A stretch of 40,996 bases of DNA, from assembly GCF_019426345.1 (NCBI RefSeq), contig NZ_JAHLLW010000026.1, forward strand, positions 1-40,996, read 5' to 3'. The position numbers and the translations under genes are program-made. The notes below the pieces were generated by a model, which did not search any database, had not been told where the DNA came from, and saw only the letters and a program-made list of their open reading frames with translations. This DNA comes from Marinomonas lutimaris. GTDB taxonomy: Bacteria > Pseudomonadota > Gammaproteobacteria > Pseudomonadales > Marinomonadaceae. Positions 14,337 to 22,764 of the stretch are shown here, one piece after another (within the stretch, counting starts at the first letter, position 1; each line of letters opens with the position of its first letter).

Positions 14337-16286
14337 ATGTTGAATTCAGGTTCCAGCAATGGCTTTCAAAGCTTGCTCCTTGAATCAAAATTCGCTGGTG
14401 GCAAGGAACGTCTAGCAGTCTCTTTATTGTTTAGTGTGATCGCCGCTGGAATCGCCGGTCTTGTACTTTACGGTGCGTATTATGGTGGCATTACCGCGTT
14501 GCTATTGAGATCGTCGTTTTTCTCTTTAGTTGCAGCGGCTGCCATGCTGTTTTATGCGCTGAGATACAAAAGTGTCGTGGGTCGTGGAGCGTTTTATCTA
14601 TTAGCTCTATTGGCGTTAATTCCTGGACCTTATTTGTGGCATTACTACATTGATATTGTCATGCGTGGCGCTATGTCGGTAGAGCAAGATAGGTTGATCT
14701 TTATTGCTCTTATTGTGGTGGTGTTTGTTTTTGTTCGTGTCGCGGTAGGCTGGGCATTGATTACCTTAATGACCCTCGCTTTCCTTTATGCGTACTTTGG
14801 CTATTTGATCCCCGGTAAATATGGTCACGGTGGTTATGACATTAGTCGTTTTACCTCAACCCTGATGTTATCGACTGAAGGGGTTTATGGTGTGCCAATG
14901 GGGGTCGCCGTTGAATATATTTTCCTATTTGGTTTGTTTGGTGCCATCTTAACTAAGATTGGCACTGGTGAGGTTTTTGTTGATTTAGCCCGTGGTTTGA
15001 CGGGGCGTGTGCAAGGTGGTCCTGGTTTGTCTGCGGCTTTATCTAGTGCATTGCTTGGTTCGCTTAACGGGAGTGCTGTCGCGAACGTAGTGACCACAGG
15101 TACCTTTACCATTCCATTGATGAAACGTGTGGGTTACAGCGCAAAATTGGCTGGTGCTATTGAAGCCGCTGCGTCGTCGGCTGGGCAAATTATGCCGCCA
15201 GTAATGGGCGCAGCTGCTTTCTTGATGGCAGAAATGATTGGGATTCCTTATGCTGAAGTTGCAATGGCGGCCTTGGTTCCCGCTCTTTTGTATATTTTAG
15301 CCTTGATGATTTCGGTTCGCCTTGAGGCAGGACGTCTTAACTTAGCAAGAGATACAGAAGCGGGCTTACAGTTGTTACTAAGAACTCTGAGAACGAAGAG
15401 CTATCTTCTGCTTCCATTGGTAGTTTTGATCGGTCTGATGATTTCAGGCAAGTCACCAACTCAAGCAGCTGTTATGGGGATTCTAGCTGGTTTGCTAGTT
15501 TGTCCTTGGAAAAAAGCCACTCGTATAAATGCGCTAGATATTATAGCTGCTTGTAAAGAGACATTGTCTTCAACTCTGCCAATCGTAGCTGCCGTAGCTG
15601 CAGCAGGCGTGATTATCGGGATATTGAATTTAACCGGTATGGGTTTGATGTTGTCTGGTTTGATCATTGAACTGGGCGACGGTAATTTGTGGGCTGTCTT
15701 GCTGCTCACTGCGTTGGCGTCTTTTGTCTTAGGGATGGGGTTACCGACATCGGCGGCGTATTTATTGCTCGCGGTATTGGTTGCTCCGGCGATGACACAG
15801 TTAGGTATGGAAACCTTGTCGGCGCATATGTTCATTTTCTACTTTGGTTTGGTGTCAGCTATTACTCCACCTGTCGCATTGGCCGCTTACGCTGCTTCTA
15901 CTATTTCTGGAGCAGATCCTAATGAGACGGCGATTGAATCTATGCGTTTGGGTTTTGTAAAACTCTTGGTGCCATTCTTGTTCGTCACTATGCCGGGTAT
16001 TTTGTTAATCGGAACAACTGCAAGTGTTATCGCTGCGATCTCGTTTGCGACCTTGGCAACTGCATCAATGAGCATCGGTTTTTCTGGCTGGTTACGTGAG
16101 AACTTATCTTGGCCTACTCGATTAACCTATGTGGTCACAGCGGTATTAATCGCTTGGCCTGCAGCGGCAACGGACACGTCTATTGCTGTGCTGGGCGCTC
16201 GTGTTATCGGTATTGTGTTATTTGCAGGGTTGCTATTCAAAGCAAGCATTCAAACAAAGCCCAATACCATCAAATCTGAAGCTTAA
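14337..16286 (+). CDS. TRAP transporter permease, fused small and large subunits (DctQM-type, TAXI class)
   Basis: This is a 649-residue inner-membrane permease. The N-terminal part (about 30-170, four helices) corresponds to the small DctQ-like subunit. The rest is the DctM-like large subunit, with GVYGVPMGVAVEYIFLFGLFGAIL, SALLGSLNGSAVANVVTTGTFTIPLMKRVGY and ASSAGQIMPPVMGAAAFLMAE, all typical of the TAXI 4TM/12TM fusion. The C-terminal helices contain GLVSAITPPVALAAYAAS. It uses an ion gradient and receives substrate from the binding protein encoded just upstream. AGGAG lies 8 bases before the ATG. A strong hairpin terminator follows. It is the last gene of the unit beginning at 10090 or at the tandem-repeat promoter. 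Confidence 0.92.
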   Translation: MLNSGSSNGFQSLLLESKFAGGKERLAVSLLFSVIAAGIAGLVLYGAYYGGITALLLRSSFFSLVAAAAMLFYALRYKSVVGRGAFYLLALLALIPGPYLWHYYIDIVMRGAMSVEQDRLIFIALIVVVFVFVRVAVGWALITLMTLAFLYAYFGYLIPGKYGHGGYDISRFTSTLMLSTEGVYGVPMGVAVEYIFLFGLFGAILTKIGTGEVFVDLARGLTGRVQGGPGLSAALSSALLGSLNGSAVANVVTTGTFTIPLMKRVGYSAKLAGAIEAAASSAGQIMPPVMGAAAFLMAEMIGIPYAEVAMAALVPALLYILALMISVRLEAGRLNLARDTEAGLQLLLRTLRTKSYLLLPLVVLIGLMISGKSPTQAAVMGILAGLLVCPWKKATRINALDIIAACKETLSSTLPIVAAVAAAGVIIGILNLTGMGLMLSGLIIELGDGNLWAVLLLTALASFVLGMGLPTSAAYLLLAVLVAPAMTQLGMETLSAHMFIFYFGLVSAITPPVALAAYAASTISGADPNETAIESMRLGFVKLLVPFLFVTMPGILLIGTTASVIAAISFATLATASMSIGFSGWLRENLSWPTRLTYVVTAVLIAWPAAATDTSIAVLGARVIGIVLFAGLLFKASIQTKPNTIKSEA

Positions 16287-16314
16287 TAATTTAGGAAACC
16301 AAGCAAACGACACT

Positions 16315-16355
16315 AAAAAGCGCACATTTCTATAAATGAAATGTGCGCTTTTTTT
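16315..16355. terminator. Bidirectional intrinsic terminator between TRAP and cio operons
   Basis: The arms GCGCACATTTC (16320-16330) and GAAATGTGCGC (16338-16348) form a perfect 11-bp stem with a 7-base loop. It is flanked by AAAAA on the left and a T-run on the right, so it can stop both convergent operons. Confidence 0.9.
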
Positions 16356-16383
16356 AATCAATTTTCTTGGTAACTACGCCTCT

Positions 16384-16521
16384 TTAAGGCAATCCAGTCA
16401 TCAGCAGCTTAATGCCGTAAGACGCGGTTAATACTGCAATAAAACCGACGCCGTATAAGAGTAAAAACCATTGCCACGATTTGAGCTTGGCGGCTTTTTC
16501 TTTCAGGCTTTTTAGAGACAT
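16384..16521 (-). CDS. DUF2474-like small membrane subunit of the CIO operon
   Basis: A 45-residue peptide starts MSLKSLKEKAAKLKSW and has one membrane helix (WFLLLYGVGFIAVLTASYGIKLL). Small proteins of this kind (DUF2474) follow cioB in many bacteria and are thought to be accessory subunits, comparable to CydX of bd oxidase. The ATG overlaps the cioB stop by one base (TAATG), so it is translationally coupled. The annotation rests on position, size and the WxWFLLLY-type helix. Longer versions starting inside cioB are possible but unlikely. Confidence 0.75.
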   Translation of the reverse strand: MSLKSLKEKAAKLKSWQWFLLLYGVGFIAVLTASYGIKLLMTGLP

Positions 16522-17534
16522 TAGTAGCCCTCCTGATAATCTTCCACCTTGCCAGCAAAGACGCGATAGCCCCATAAGGTATAAGCGCAGATCAATGGCA
16601 CGAAGATGCAAATTCCCGGCAGCAAGAAGAGCAAGCTACTGTCAGGCGATGCGGCTTCCATAAAGGTTAATTGTCTTGGTATTAGATAAGGGAACAAGCC
16701 GACCACAAGCCCCGCGAAGCCTAATAAAAACAAGGTGGCAGCATACCAAAATGGTCGACCTTCATGGTGAACGGTTCCTGTGGCGTGACTGTTTAGATCT
16801 TTCCAAGCCAACAATGCAACCACCAAGGTGATAATAGGCAAGGGCGATAACCACAAGAAATTCAAACCAGAGAACCAACGCTGACGAATGTCTACTTGGC
16901 TGGCCACTGTCCACAAACTCACGATGACCATGGCTAGAATAGTGATCAATAAGAGGCGTTTGCCTAACTTAGCTGCGTGATCTTGAATGCGTCCGCGACT
17001 TTTCATAAACAGATAACAAGCGGCTAATAGAGCATAACCAGCCATTACGGCAAAGCCAGTTAATATAGAAAACGGCGTTAGCCAATGTAGACTGGATAAA
17101 CTGTCGACACCGACGGGAACGCCTTGAACGATTGAGCCTAGCAACATGCCTTGGCAAAACGCCGCGATGGCAGAACCCGCACTAAAAGCGAAATCCCAAT
17201 AAGGTCTAGACGTATCGGACTTAAAGCGATATTCGAACGCCACGCCACGAAAGATCAAAGCAAACAGCATCAGCATGATAGGTAAGTAAAAGGTTGAGGT
17301 AATGCCAGCATAAGCCGCAGGAAACGCGGCGAATAACACCACGCCCCCAAACACCAACCAGGTTTCGTTGCCATCCCAAACGTGTGAAATAGAACGCATT
17401 AAATGATCACGCTCGCCTTCTTGGTTAAACCAAGGGTAGAGAATGCCAATCCCTAGGTCGAAGCCATCGAGTAACACGTACATAAAGATGGCAAAGCCTA
17501 AGACAAGGAAGTAGAAAAGGGCCAAATCCATCAT
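16521..17534 (-). CDS. cioB: Cytochrome bd-type (cyanide-insensitive) quinol oxidase subunit II
   Basis: Subunit II of the terminal oxidase, 337 residues, with about nine membrane helices. It opens ALFYFLVLGFAIFMYVLLDGFDLGIG, the CydB/CioB signature, and has HVWDGNETWLVFGGVVLFAAFP and YRFKSD early on, as expected. It pairs with CioA to form the quinol oxidase core. The start ATG overlaps the cioA stop by 4 bases (ATGA). A second ATG follows directly, so the first residue is ambiguous by one. The closely spaced order cioA-cioB-small peptide indicates one operon. CioB was chosen over CydB because subunit I is of the short Q-loop CIO type. Confidence 0.93.
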   Translation of the reverse strand: MMDLALFYFLVLGFAIFMYVLLDGFDLGIGILYPWFNQEGERDHLMRSISHVWDGNETWLVFGGVVLFAAFPAAYAGITSTFYLPIMLMLFALIFRGVAFEYRFKSDTSRPYWDFAFSAGSAIAAFCQGMLLGSIVQGVPVGVDSLSSLHWLTPFSILTGFAVMAGYALLAACYLFMKSRGRIQDHAAKLGKRLLLITILAMVIVSLWTVASQVDIRQRWFSGLNFLWLSPLPIITLVVALLAWKDLNSHATGTVHHEGRPFWYAATLFLLGFAGLVVGLFPYLIPRQLTFMEAASPDSSLLFLLPGICIFVPLICAYTLWGYRVFAGKVEDYQEGY

Positions 17535-18985
17535 TTATCTCCTTGTGCGATTATTGGTTGATCTTTTGTTTTCAGATCTGTCGATTGTTGTTCTTTCGAT
17601 GTTAGCGACTTCACCCAAGCCAATGCATAGCCCGGCGCTTTCATACCAATCAGTTGCTGCTCTAGTGTTTCCATTGATGGCGGTCCTTTCTTAATCAGCT
17701 TACGCATGAAGTAGAGATAAACACCGATCAGCAGACTGTAAATGATGACAAACATGGTTAAGGTAAAGAGCACGCGTTCCGCTGGAAGTGGCGATACTAT
17801 CTCGGATGTTCTAACCAGGTTATAGACAATCCAAGGCTGACGGCCAATTTCTACCACATACCAACCAGCCAGTACTGCAATGACTCCCATAGGGGTAAAT
17901 AATGTTACGAGAGACAGGAAGGCTTTGTTTTCATATAAGCGGCCTTTACGGCGTAACAAGAGCGCTAGTGCCGCGATACCCATCATGCCAAAGCCAATAC
18001 CTACCATGACACGGAAAGACCAAAATACTAACGGTACATTCGGTCTGTCTTCTGGCGGTACCGCTTTTAGACCTTGCACCGCGCCATCCCACGAGTGTGT
18101 CAGGATCAAGCTACCAAGGTTTGGAATACCGACTGCATAATCATTCGACTCGGTTTTCATGTTAGGCATAGCGAATAACAATAACGGGACGTTTTCTTCT
18201 TCCACTGGCCAAATTCCTTCCATCGCCGCCAATTTGGTCGGCTGATGTTCTTTTACGTTCAAACCGTGCATATCACCGATCCATGCTTGTAGTGGAGTGA
18301 GTACCAAGGCAAACCACATGCACATGGATAGGCCTTTTTTTGCAAAAGGAATGTTTTTCTTTTTCAACAAGTAATAAGCGCTGATACCAGCCACCACGAA
18401 AGTCGCGGTAATTAATGACGCCACCACCATGTGAGTGAGGCGATAGGGCATTGATGGATTGAAGATGACAGCCATCCAACTTTCGACTTCAAACTTGCCA
18501 TCGATAATCTTGTAGCCAGTCGGTGTTTGCATCCATGAGTTCGCCACTATGATCCAAAACGCTGAAATCCAAGTACCTATCATAACGGTGACAGTGGCGA
18601 AGAAATGCAGCTTGCGACCAACACGTTGCCACCCGAATAGCATGACGCCAAGGAAACCGGCTTCCATGAAGAAAGCGGTCAGTACTTCATAGGCCATCAG
18701 CGGCCCAAGTACCGCGCCAGTAATCTCCGAGAATTTGGAGAAGTTGGTGCCAAATTCATAGGACAAAACGATGCCAGAAACCACCCCCATACCGAAGGTT
18801 ATCGCAAAAGGTTTGATCCAGAATTTAGCCAATTGGAGGTAATAAGGATTATGTGTTTTTAGCCACATGCCTTCCCAAATGGCGATCAGTGTCGCCAAAC
18901 CAATGGTGATACTGGGGAAAATAATGTGAAAGCTCACAGTAAAAGCAAACTGTATGCGAGATAAGATGGCAACGTCGAGGTCCAT
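17531..18985 (-). CDS. cioA: Cytochrome bd-type (cyanide-insensitive) quinol oxidase subunit I
   Basis: This 484-residue subunit oxidises quinol and reduces O2 to water. Heme ligands visible by comparison with E. coli CydA are H20 (FTVSFHIIFPS), H185 (YRLTHMVV) and M327 (WSFRVMVGIG). Quinol-site residues K251 and E256 lie in HQPTKLAAMEGIW. GRQPW is at 381-385. The loop after it is short (about residues 260-320), which marks the CIO branch, often less sensitive to cyanide. The ATG at 18985 is chosen over the upstream ATG at 19006 because AGGGAG sits 6-7 bases before it and it aligns with family starts. The C-terminal 30 residues are polar and variable. Regulation appears to involve sigma-54 and FNR/ANR sites upstream. 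Confidence 0.94.
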   Translation of the reverse strand: MDLDVAILSRIQFAFTVSFHIIFPSITIGLATLIAIWEGMWLKTHNPYYLQLAKFWIKPFAITFGMGVVSGIVLSYEFGTNFSKFSEITGAVLGPLMAYEVLTAFFMEAGFLGVMLFGWQRVGRKLHFFATVTVMIGTWISAFWIIVANSWMQTPTGYKIIDGKFEVESWMAVIFNPSMPYRLTHMVVASLITATFVVAGISAYYLLKKKNIPFAKKGLSMCMWFALVLTPLQAWIGDMHGLNVKEHQPTKLAAMEGIWPVEEENVPLLLFAMPNMKTESNDYAVGIPNLGSLILTHSWDGAVQGLKAVPPEDRPNVPLVFWSFRVMVGIGFGMMGIAALALLLRRKGRLYENKAFLSLVTLFTPMGVIAVLAGWYVVEIGRQPWIVYNLVRTSEIVSPLPAERVLFTLTMFVIIYSLLIGVYLYFMRKLIKKGPPSMETLEQQLIGMKAPGYALAWVKSLTSKEQQSTDLKTKDQPIIAQGDK

Positions 18986-19033
18986 AATGGCTCCCTTGGG
19001 TATCAATAAGCGTTAAGAGATATATAGATAAGG

Positions 19034-19150
19034 TTAGGCGTTTCTCTTAATTCTTAGCGTACGCATTTGCTGCAAGGCCAGAGGTAATAGGGCTAAACCT
19101 ACAATGCTAAAAAGTGCGATGATTTCAGTCATTAAAAAGCCAGTATTCAT
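19034..19150 (-). CDS. 38-residue membrane peptide at the head of the cio operon
   Basis: The ATG at 19150 has AGGAC 5-6 bases upstream (tataGGACaagcatcATG). It encodes MNTGFLMTEIIALFSIVG followed by LALLPLALQQMRTLRIKRNA. One membrane helix (about residues 5-27) is followed by a basic tail, so the C-terminus should face the cytoplasm. The gene is the first after the promoter, 48 bases before cioA, with no terminator between. I know of no named family. It may be an assembly or accessory subunit of the oxidase, or a leader peptide. The coding case rests on the ribosome site, the clean helix and the position. Confidence 0.6.
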   Translation of the reverse strand: MNTGFLMTEIIALFSIVGLALLPLALQQMRTLRIKRNA

Positions 19151-19178
19151 GATGCTTGTCCTATAAGTTGATAATAGT

Positions 19179-19192
19179 TTGATATGGATCAA
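19179..19192. promoter_or_regulatory. FNR/ANR box
   Basis: TTGAT-ATGG-ATCAA is an exact match to the FNR/ANR consensus. It would lie at about +7 to +20 of a cio transcript started from the sigma-54 promoter at 19209-19225. That position favours repression under low oxygen, as ANR does to cioAB in Pseudomonas aeruginosa. For the divergent kinase gene it lies far upstream and could activate. Confidence 0.8.
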
Positions 19193-19208
19193 AGATTGCT
19201 TTTAGTAG

Positions 19209-19225
19209 AGCAAAGGACAGGCCAA
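19209..19225 (-). promoter_or_regulatory. Sigma-54 promoter for the cio operon
   Basis: The minus strand reads TTGGCCTGTCCTTTGCT: TGGC at -24, TTGCT at -12, and exactly 10 bases between GG and GC, as sigma-54 needs. Transcription would start near 19198, about 48 bases before the 38-residue gene. The only mismatch to the core is CT in place of AC after TGGC. Confidence 0.65.
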
Positions 19226-19235
19226 CTATTAATGG

Positions 19236-19276
19236 AATTTATATCTTTGATTTTAAAAGGAAAATTTATATCTTTG
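19236..19276. repeat. Pair of 14-bp direct repeats between the promoter and the enhancer-like sites
   Basis: AATTTATATCTTTG occurs at 19236-19249 and again at 19263-19276. The region is AT-rich and could hold an IHF-like bend site (minus strand AATCAA-AGAT-ATA is a partial match), which would suit a sigma-54 promoter. The repeats may instead bind a separate regulator. Confidence 0.5.
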
Positions 19277-19281
19277 CTTGC

Positions 19282-19339
19282 GGTGTAAAAAAGGTTTACG
19301 ATTTTCTCACTTTCAGGTGTAAACGAGGTTTACGATTTT
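19282..19339. promoter_or_regulatory. Two 24-bp direct repeats carrying a GTAAAC-N3-GTTTAC dyad (candidate enhancer sites)
   Basis: Copies at 19282-19305 and 19316-19339 differ at only two positions. Copy 2 contains the perfect dyad GTAAAC-GAG-GTTTAC (19319-19333). Copy 1 has one arm mismatch. The centres are 34 bp apart, and about 94 and 128 bp upstream of the predicted cio start, where sigma-54 activators normally bind. Copy 2 also overlaps the possible TTG start and ribosome site of the kinase gene, so it could serve autoregulation. Confidence 0.6.
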
Positions 19340-21254
19340 GACGCTTTCATTGATGTTTGAAGTTGCCATGCTGGTGACGAGCGTATGCGGCGTATTGGTA
19401 GCGGCTTGGTTATTGTGGCGAGCGCGAAAGCAAAGCGATCTGCAAGCCTTGGCAGGTTTTGCCATTATGATGGCGATTTGGTGCTTTGGACATGTGGTTT
19501 TGTTTCAAGGCTACGAGCAAATTGGCATTCATATCATTCTGGCCAACCCGTTGATGCCGACCTTCTTCTTGCACTTTGCGATTCGTTTTGTGAACTCTGG
19601 CTCGGTTAAAGAGCCGATGCTAGAGCGCTTATATCAAGTGGTGCCTTGGTTTTATCTGACCAGTTTTGCTGTGGTATTACAAAGCTGGTGGATCGGCGCT
19701 GGAGATGCGATTAGTACGCTCGACACGCGTTCCTTTTTTATCTTTACTGAGGCGGGGACATGGAATCTTGCCTATACGGTGTTGATCGGCATCTTGGCTC
19801 ATGGCGTGCTGTTGTTTGGCTGGTATCGACATTCTGGTAACAAGAAACGCTCCATTCTCGCCATGTTTGGTGTTGGAGCTTGGGGCTTGTTGTTGGCGAC
19901 CAGCTTTGTATTTCCCTCCTTTGGTATAAGTTGGTTTCCTTACCCTATGTTACTGCTGCCAACTTATTTGCTGTTGCTGGTCTACGCGGTGGTGCGTTAT
20001 CAAATTTTATCGGTGAATGCGTTCGCCAATCGGGCCTTGCTTTGGGTTGCCATGATGCTGGTAATTCTCTGTGTCATCGCAGTGATCAGTGTGGTGTCTG
20101 GACGAATTGGTTTACAGGCGTTAGCGAATGTTCCCAGTTGGCAGCTTTGGTTGTATTCCCTATTTATCTTGGTTGTCGCGGCTGTCATTTATCAGCCTTT
20201 GAGTCGTTTGGTTTCTCGGCTTATTTATCCTGGCGCTTTATTAAATGAAGCTGTGTTGGATACTTGGTCAACCCAGCTTAAAGAAGCGCAAGATTGGCCG
20301 CAATTGATCGCTATTGGTGAGCGTTTACTTTCTCTACAGATAAGGCGTAGTGTGGCAATTCAGCTGCAACGTTCTGCTTATCCCGTTAAGGAGCAGAATG
20401 ATGCCTTGGCAATTCGAGTGTCTCGGTCAGATTCTGATTGGCACTTTGTATTAATCGGTTGGGAAGATGCCAGCCCTGGCATGCGTTTGACGGCGGAAGT
20501 GTTTGCATCCTTGTTTTCGACCAGTTGTGGTTTGCTTGAAAGGTCGCTGGCCTTGGCTGCGGCAGAACGAAAACGCATGGACGAACAGCATCTGGTTGAG
20601 TTGGGCAGTTTGTCAGCAGCAATGGCCCACGAGCTACGCAATCCACTTAATATAATTTCAATGGCGGCCTATGACGCGCCAGCCGAAACGCGTCAGCATA
20701 TTCAGACTCAGCTTAAACGCGCCGATCGTTTGGTGAGTGATATGTTGGTGTATTCCGGTGGCTTGACGTTACAAGTTGTCGCTACACCGTTACGATCTTT
20801 AATAGCGAGTATTCTGGCGCAGGCTCAGCTAGAAGGTGTGGCGGTTGAGCTAGATATAAATGAAACAATAGAGCTGGATGCTGACCCACAACGATTACAA
20901 CAGGTGTTTATCAATCTCATTGATAACGCCGTGTCTTTTTTGCGCAATATGCCAGATGGCAAGTTATCTATTGAAGCTAAAGAACAAGATCAACAGATAG
21001 TCATCCAAGTGCATAACAATGGGCCCGCTATCGACCCAAGTCTACAAGATGAGGCTTTGTTCCAACCATTTGTGACTAAGCGAGCAGGCGGCAGTGGTCT
21101 TGGTTTAGCAATAGTACGCCGTATTGTTGATGCTCATGGCGGGAAGATTAGACACCGTTCCGATTCGATTTGGCCGGTGACATTTGAGCTTATTTTACCT
21201 CGCCATTTTTCTGGCGCTGCGATTTCAAATAGAGAATTTCATGACACAAAATAA
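19338..21254 (+). CDS. Multi-helix membrane sensor histidine kinase next to cio
   Basis: The N-terminal third (about 1-245) has seven or so membrane helices with short loops, a membrane-embedded sensor. Next come an amphipathic linker, a small GAF-like stretch (about 300-385), the H-box LGSLSAAMAHELRNPLNIIS, and an ATPase domain with VFINLIDNAVSFL, HNNGPAID and GGSGLGLAIVRRIVDAHGG. The gene overlaps its response-regulator gene by 14 bases. The start is uncertain: TTG 19338 has GAGG 9 bases upstream, while ATG 19353 is the first ATG. Divergent from the cio operon across a 187-base spacer full of regulatory sites, so it probably senses a respiratory or quinone-related signal. That role is inferred. 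Confidence 0.87.
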   Translation: MTLSLMFEVAMLVTSVCGVLVAAWLLWRARKQSDLQALAGFAIMMAIWCFGHVVLFQGYEQIGIHIILANPLMPTFFLHFAIRFVNSGSVKEPMLERLYQVVPWFYLTSFAVVLQSWWIGAGDAISTLDTRSFFIFTEAGTWNLAYTVLIGILAHGVLLFGWYRHSGNKKRSILAMFGVGAWGLLLATSFVFPSFGISWFPYPMLLLPTYLLLLVYAVVRYQILSVNAFANRALLWVAMMLVILCVIAVISVVSGRIGLQALANVPSWQLWLYSLFILVVAAVIYQPLSRLVSRLIYPGALLNEAVLDTWSTQLKEAQDWPQLIAIGERLLSLQIRRSVAIQLQRSAYPVKEQNDALAIRVSRSDSDWHFVLIGWEDASPGMRLTAEVFASLFSTSCGLLERSLALAAAERKRMDEQHLVELGSLSAAMAHELRNPLNIISMAAYDAPAETRQHIQTQLKRADRLVSDMLVYSGGLTLQVVATPLRSLIASILAQAQLEGVAVELDINETIELDADPQRLQQVFINLIDNAVSFLRNMPDGKLSIEAKEQDQQIVIQVHNNGPAIDPSLQDEALFQPFVTKRAGGSGLGLAIVRRIVDAHGGKIRHRSDSIWPVTFELILPRHFSGAAISNREFHDTK

Positions 21255-22605
21255 AATATTACTGGTCGACGATGAACCAGCGTTTCGCGAACTGGCTAGT
21301 CGTTGGTTGGCGAATCAAGATTATCATGTGAAAACGGCGGGTAGTTTAGACGAAGCCCGAAGTACTTTGGCATCGTTTGATGCGGATTTAGTGCTATTAG
21401 ACTTGTCCATGCCGCCGCATTTTGATCCGCAAGTAACCTTGGGCGCTATGGATGAATTTGCTGGTCGTCCGGTGATTATTATTACTGGCCATGCGGATCG
21501 TGACTTGGCGCTTAAAGCCATCGAGCTTGGCGCATGGGATTTTATTGCCAAGCCGATTGACCCAGATATGTTAGCGGTTGTAGTGCGCCGAGCGATCACC
21601 AAAACCACCTTAGAACGAGAGCTGACTCAGCTCAAGCAAGTTAGTCATTCTTCCCAAGGTGCGTCTGCGTATATCGGTCATTCGATGAGTTCGCAAAAGG
21701 TCAGGGCGCTGGTGGAGCGAATCGCACCGACGGATGTACGGGTCTTGGTGACTGGGCCATCGGGAACCGGTAAAGAAGTGATTTCGCGCACCTTGCATGA
21801 CTTGAGTCATCGCGCAGCCAAGCCGTTTGTTTCTGTGCATTGCGGCGCGATTCCTGCTGATTTATTAGAAAGCGAGTTGTTCGGTTACGTGAAAGGCGCG
21901 TTTACTGGGGCGGAAAAAGACAAAGTCGGTTTATTGAGTTTGGCCGATAGCGGTACCTTGTTTTTGGATGAAATCGGCGAAATGCCATTAGCTATGCAGG
22001 TCAAGTTGCTGCGGGTGTTGCAGGAAGGTACCTTCTTTCCTGTGGGAGGACGAGAGCAGAAGCACATCGACATTCGAGTGATCTCTGCGACCAATGCAGA
22101 CTTACTTGAAAAAGTCCGAGAAGGTAGTTTTCGAGAAGATCTGTATTACCGCATTAAGGGTGTCAATATTGAAACCCAAGCGCTGTCGGAGCGACTCGAA
22201 GATGTTCCTGTGTTGCTACAGTCATTTCTACAGCGCTTGCAAAGTCAGCAAACTAAGCAATTACAGCTTAGCCCCGAAGCTGTGCAATGGTTTCGTGATC
22301 AGCCTTGGTCTGGTAACGTGCGTGAGTTGAAAAATACGCTAGAAAGCGTGGCTTCTATTTGTCCACAAGGACGAATTACCATGGAAGACATTCAACTATT
22401 GTACCCAAATGGCGAGAAAATTCGCCCAACGTCGGTTAATTTGCCAACAAGTGACGCTTCGCTGGATGAGCAGGTGCGTGACCTTGAAATTCGTTTGATT
22501 ACCCAAGCCTTAGAGAAGAATCAAGGCAACCGCACCCAAGCGGCTAAGCAGTTGGGGATTTCTCGACAAGGGTTGATTAAGAAAATCGAGCGCTATGGGT
22601 TGTGA
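21241..22605 (+). CDS. Sigma-54-dependent response regulator (NtrC family)
   Basis: 454 residues in three domains: a receiver with phospho-site D54 (LVLLDLSMP) and K104 (IAKPID); an AAA+ ATPase (about 145-370) with Walker A GPSGTGKE (172-179), the sigma-54 contact loop GAFTGA (219-224) and Walker B GTLFLDEIGEM (238-248); and a Fis-type HTH ending NRTQAAKQLGISRQGLIKKIERYGL. It converts kinase signalling into sigma-54 open-complex formation. The ATG at 21241 lies inside the last codons of the kinase gene. A GG-N10-GC promoter and tandem dyads lie next to the divergent cio operon, and these are its most likely target. Confidence 0.93.
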   Translation: MTQNKILLVDDEPAFRELASRWLANQDYHVKTAGSLDEARSTLASFDADLVLLDLSMPPHFDPQVTLGAMDEFAGRPVIIITGHADRDLALKAIELGAWDFIAKPIDPDMLAVVVRRAITKTTLERELTQLKQVSHSSQGASAYIGHSMSSQKVRALVERIAPTDVRVLVTGPSGTGKEVISRTLHDLSHRAAKPFVSVHCGAIPADLLESELFGYVKGAFTGAEKDKVGLLSLADSGTLFLDEIGEMPLAMQVKLLRVLQEGTFFPVGGREQKHIDIRVISATNADLLEKVREGSFREDLYYRIKGVNIETQALSERLEDVPVLLQSFLQRLQSQQTKQLQLSPEAVQWFRDQPWSGNVRELKNTLESVASICPQGRITMEDIQLLYPNGEKIRPTSVNLPTSDASLDEQVRDLEIRLITQALEKNQGNRTQAAKQLGISRQGLIKKIERYGL

Positions 22606-22764
22606 AGATTCTCAGAGATGAATTTTTTCTTGATTGGAGTCAATGCTTTCTTTGGTTCATGGCGTTGTTATTTATAGCAAGAAAATTGTTTTGTTTTTGT
22701 CATGAGTTGCGGTGTAGTATTTGACGATAACTTTACAATAAGAATGAATAATAAGGACGTTATT

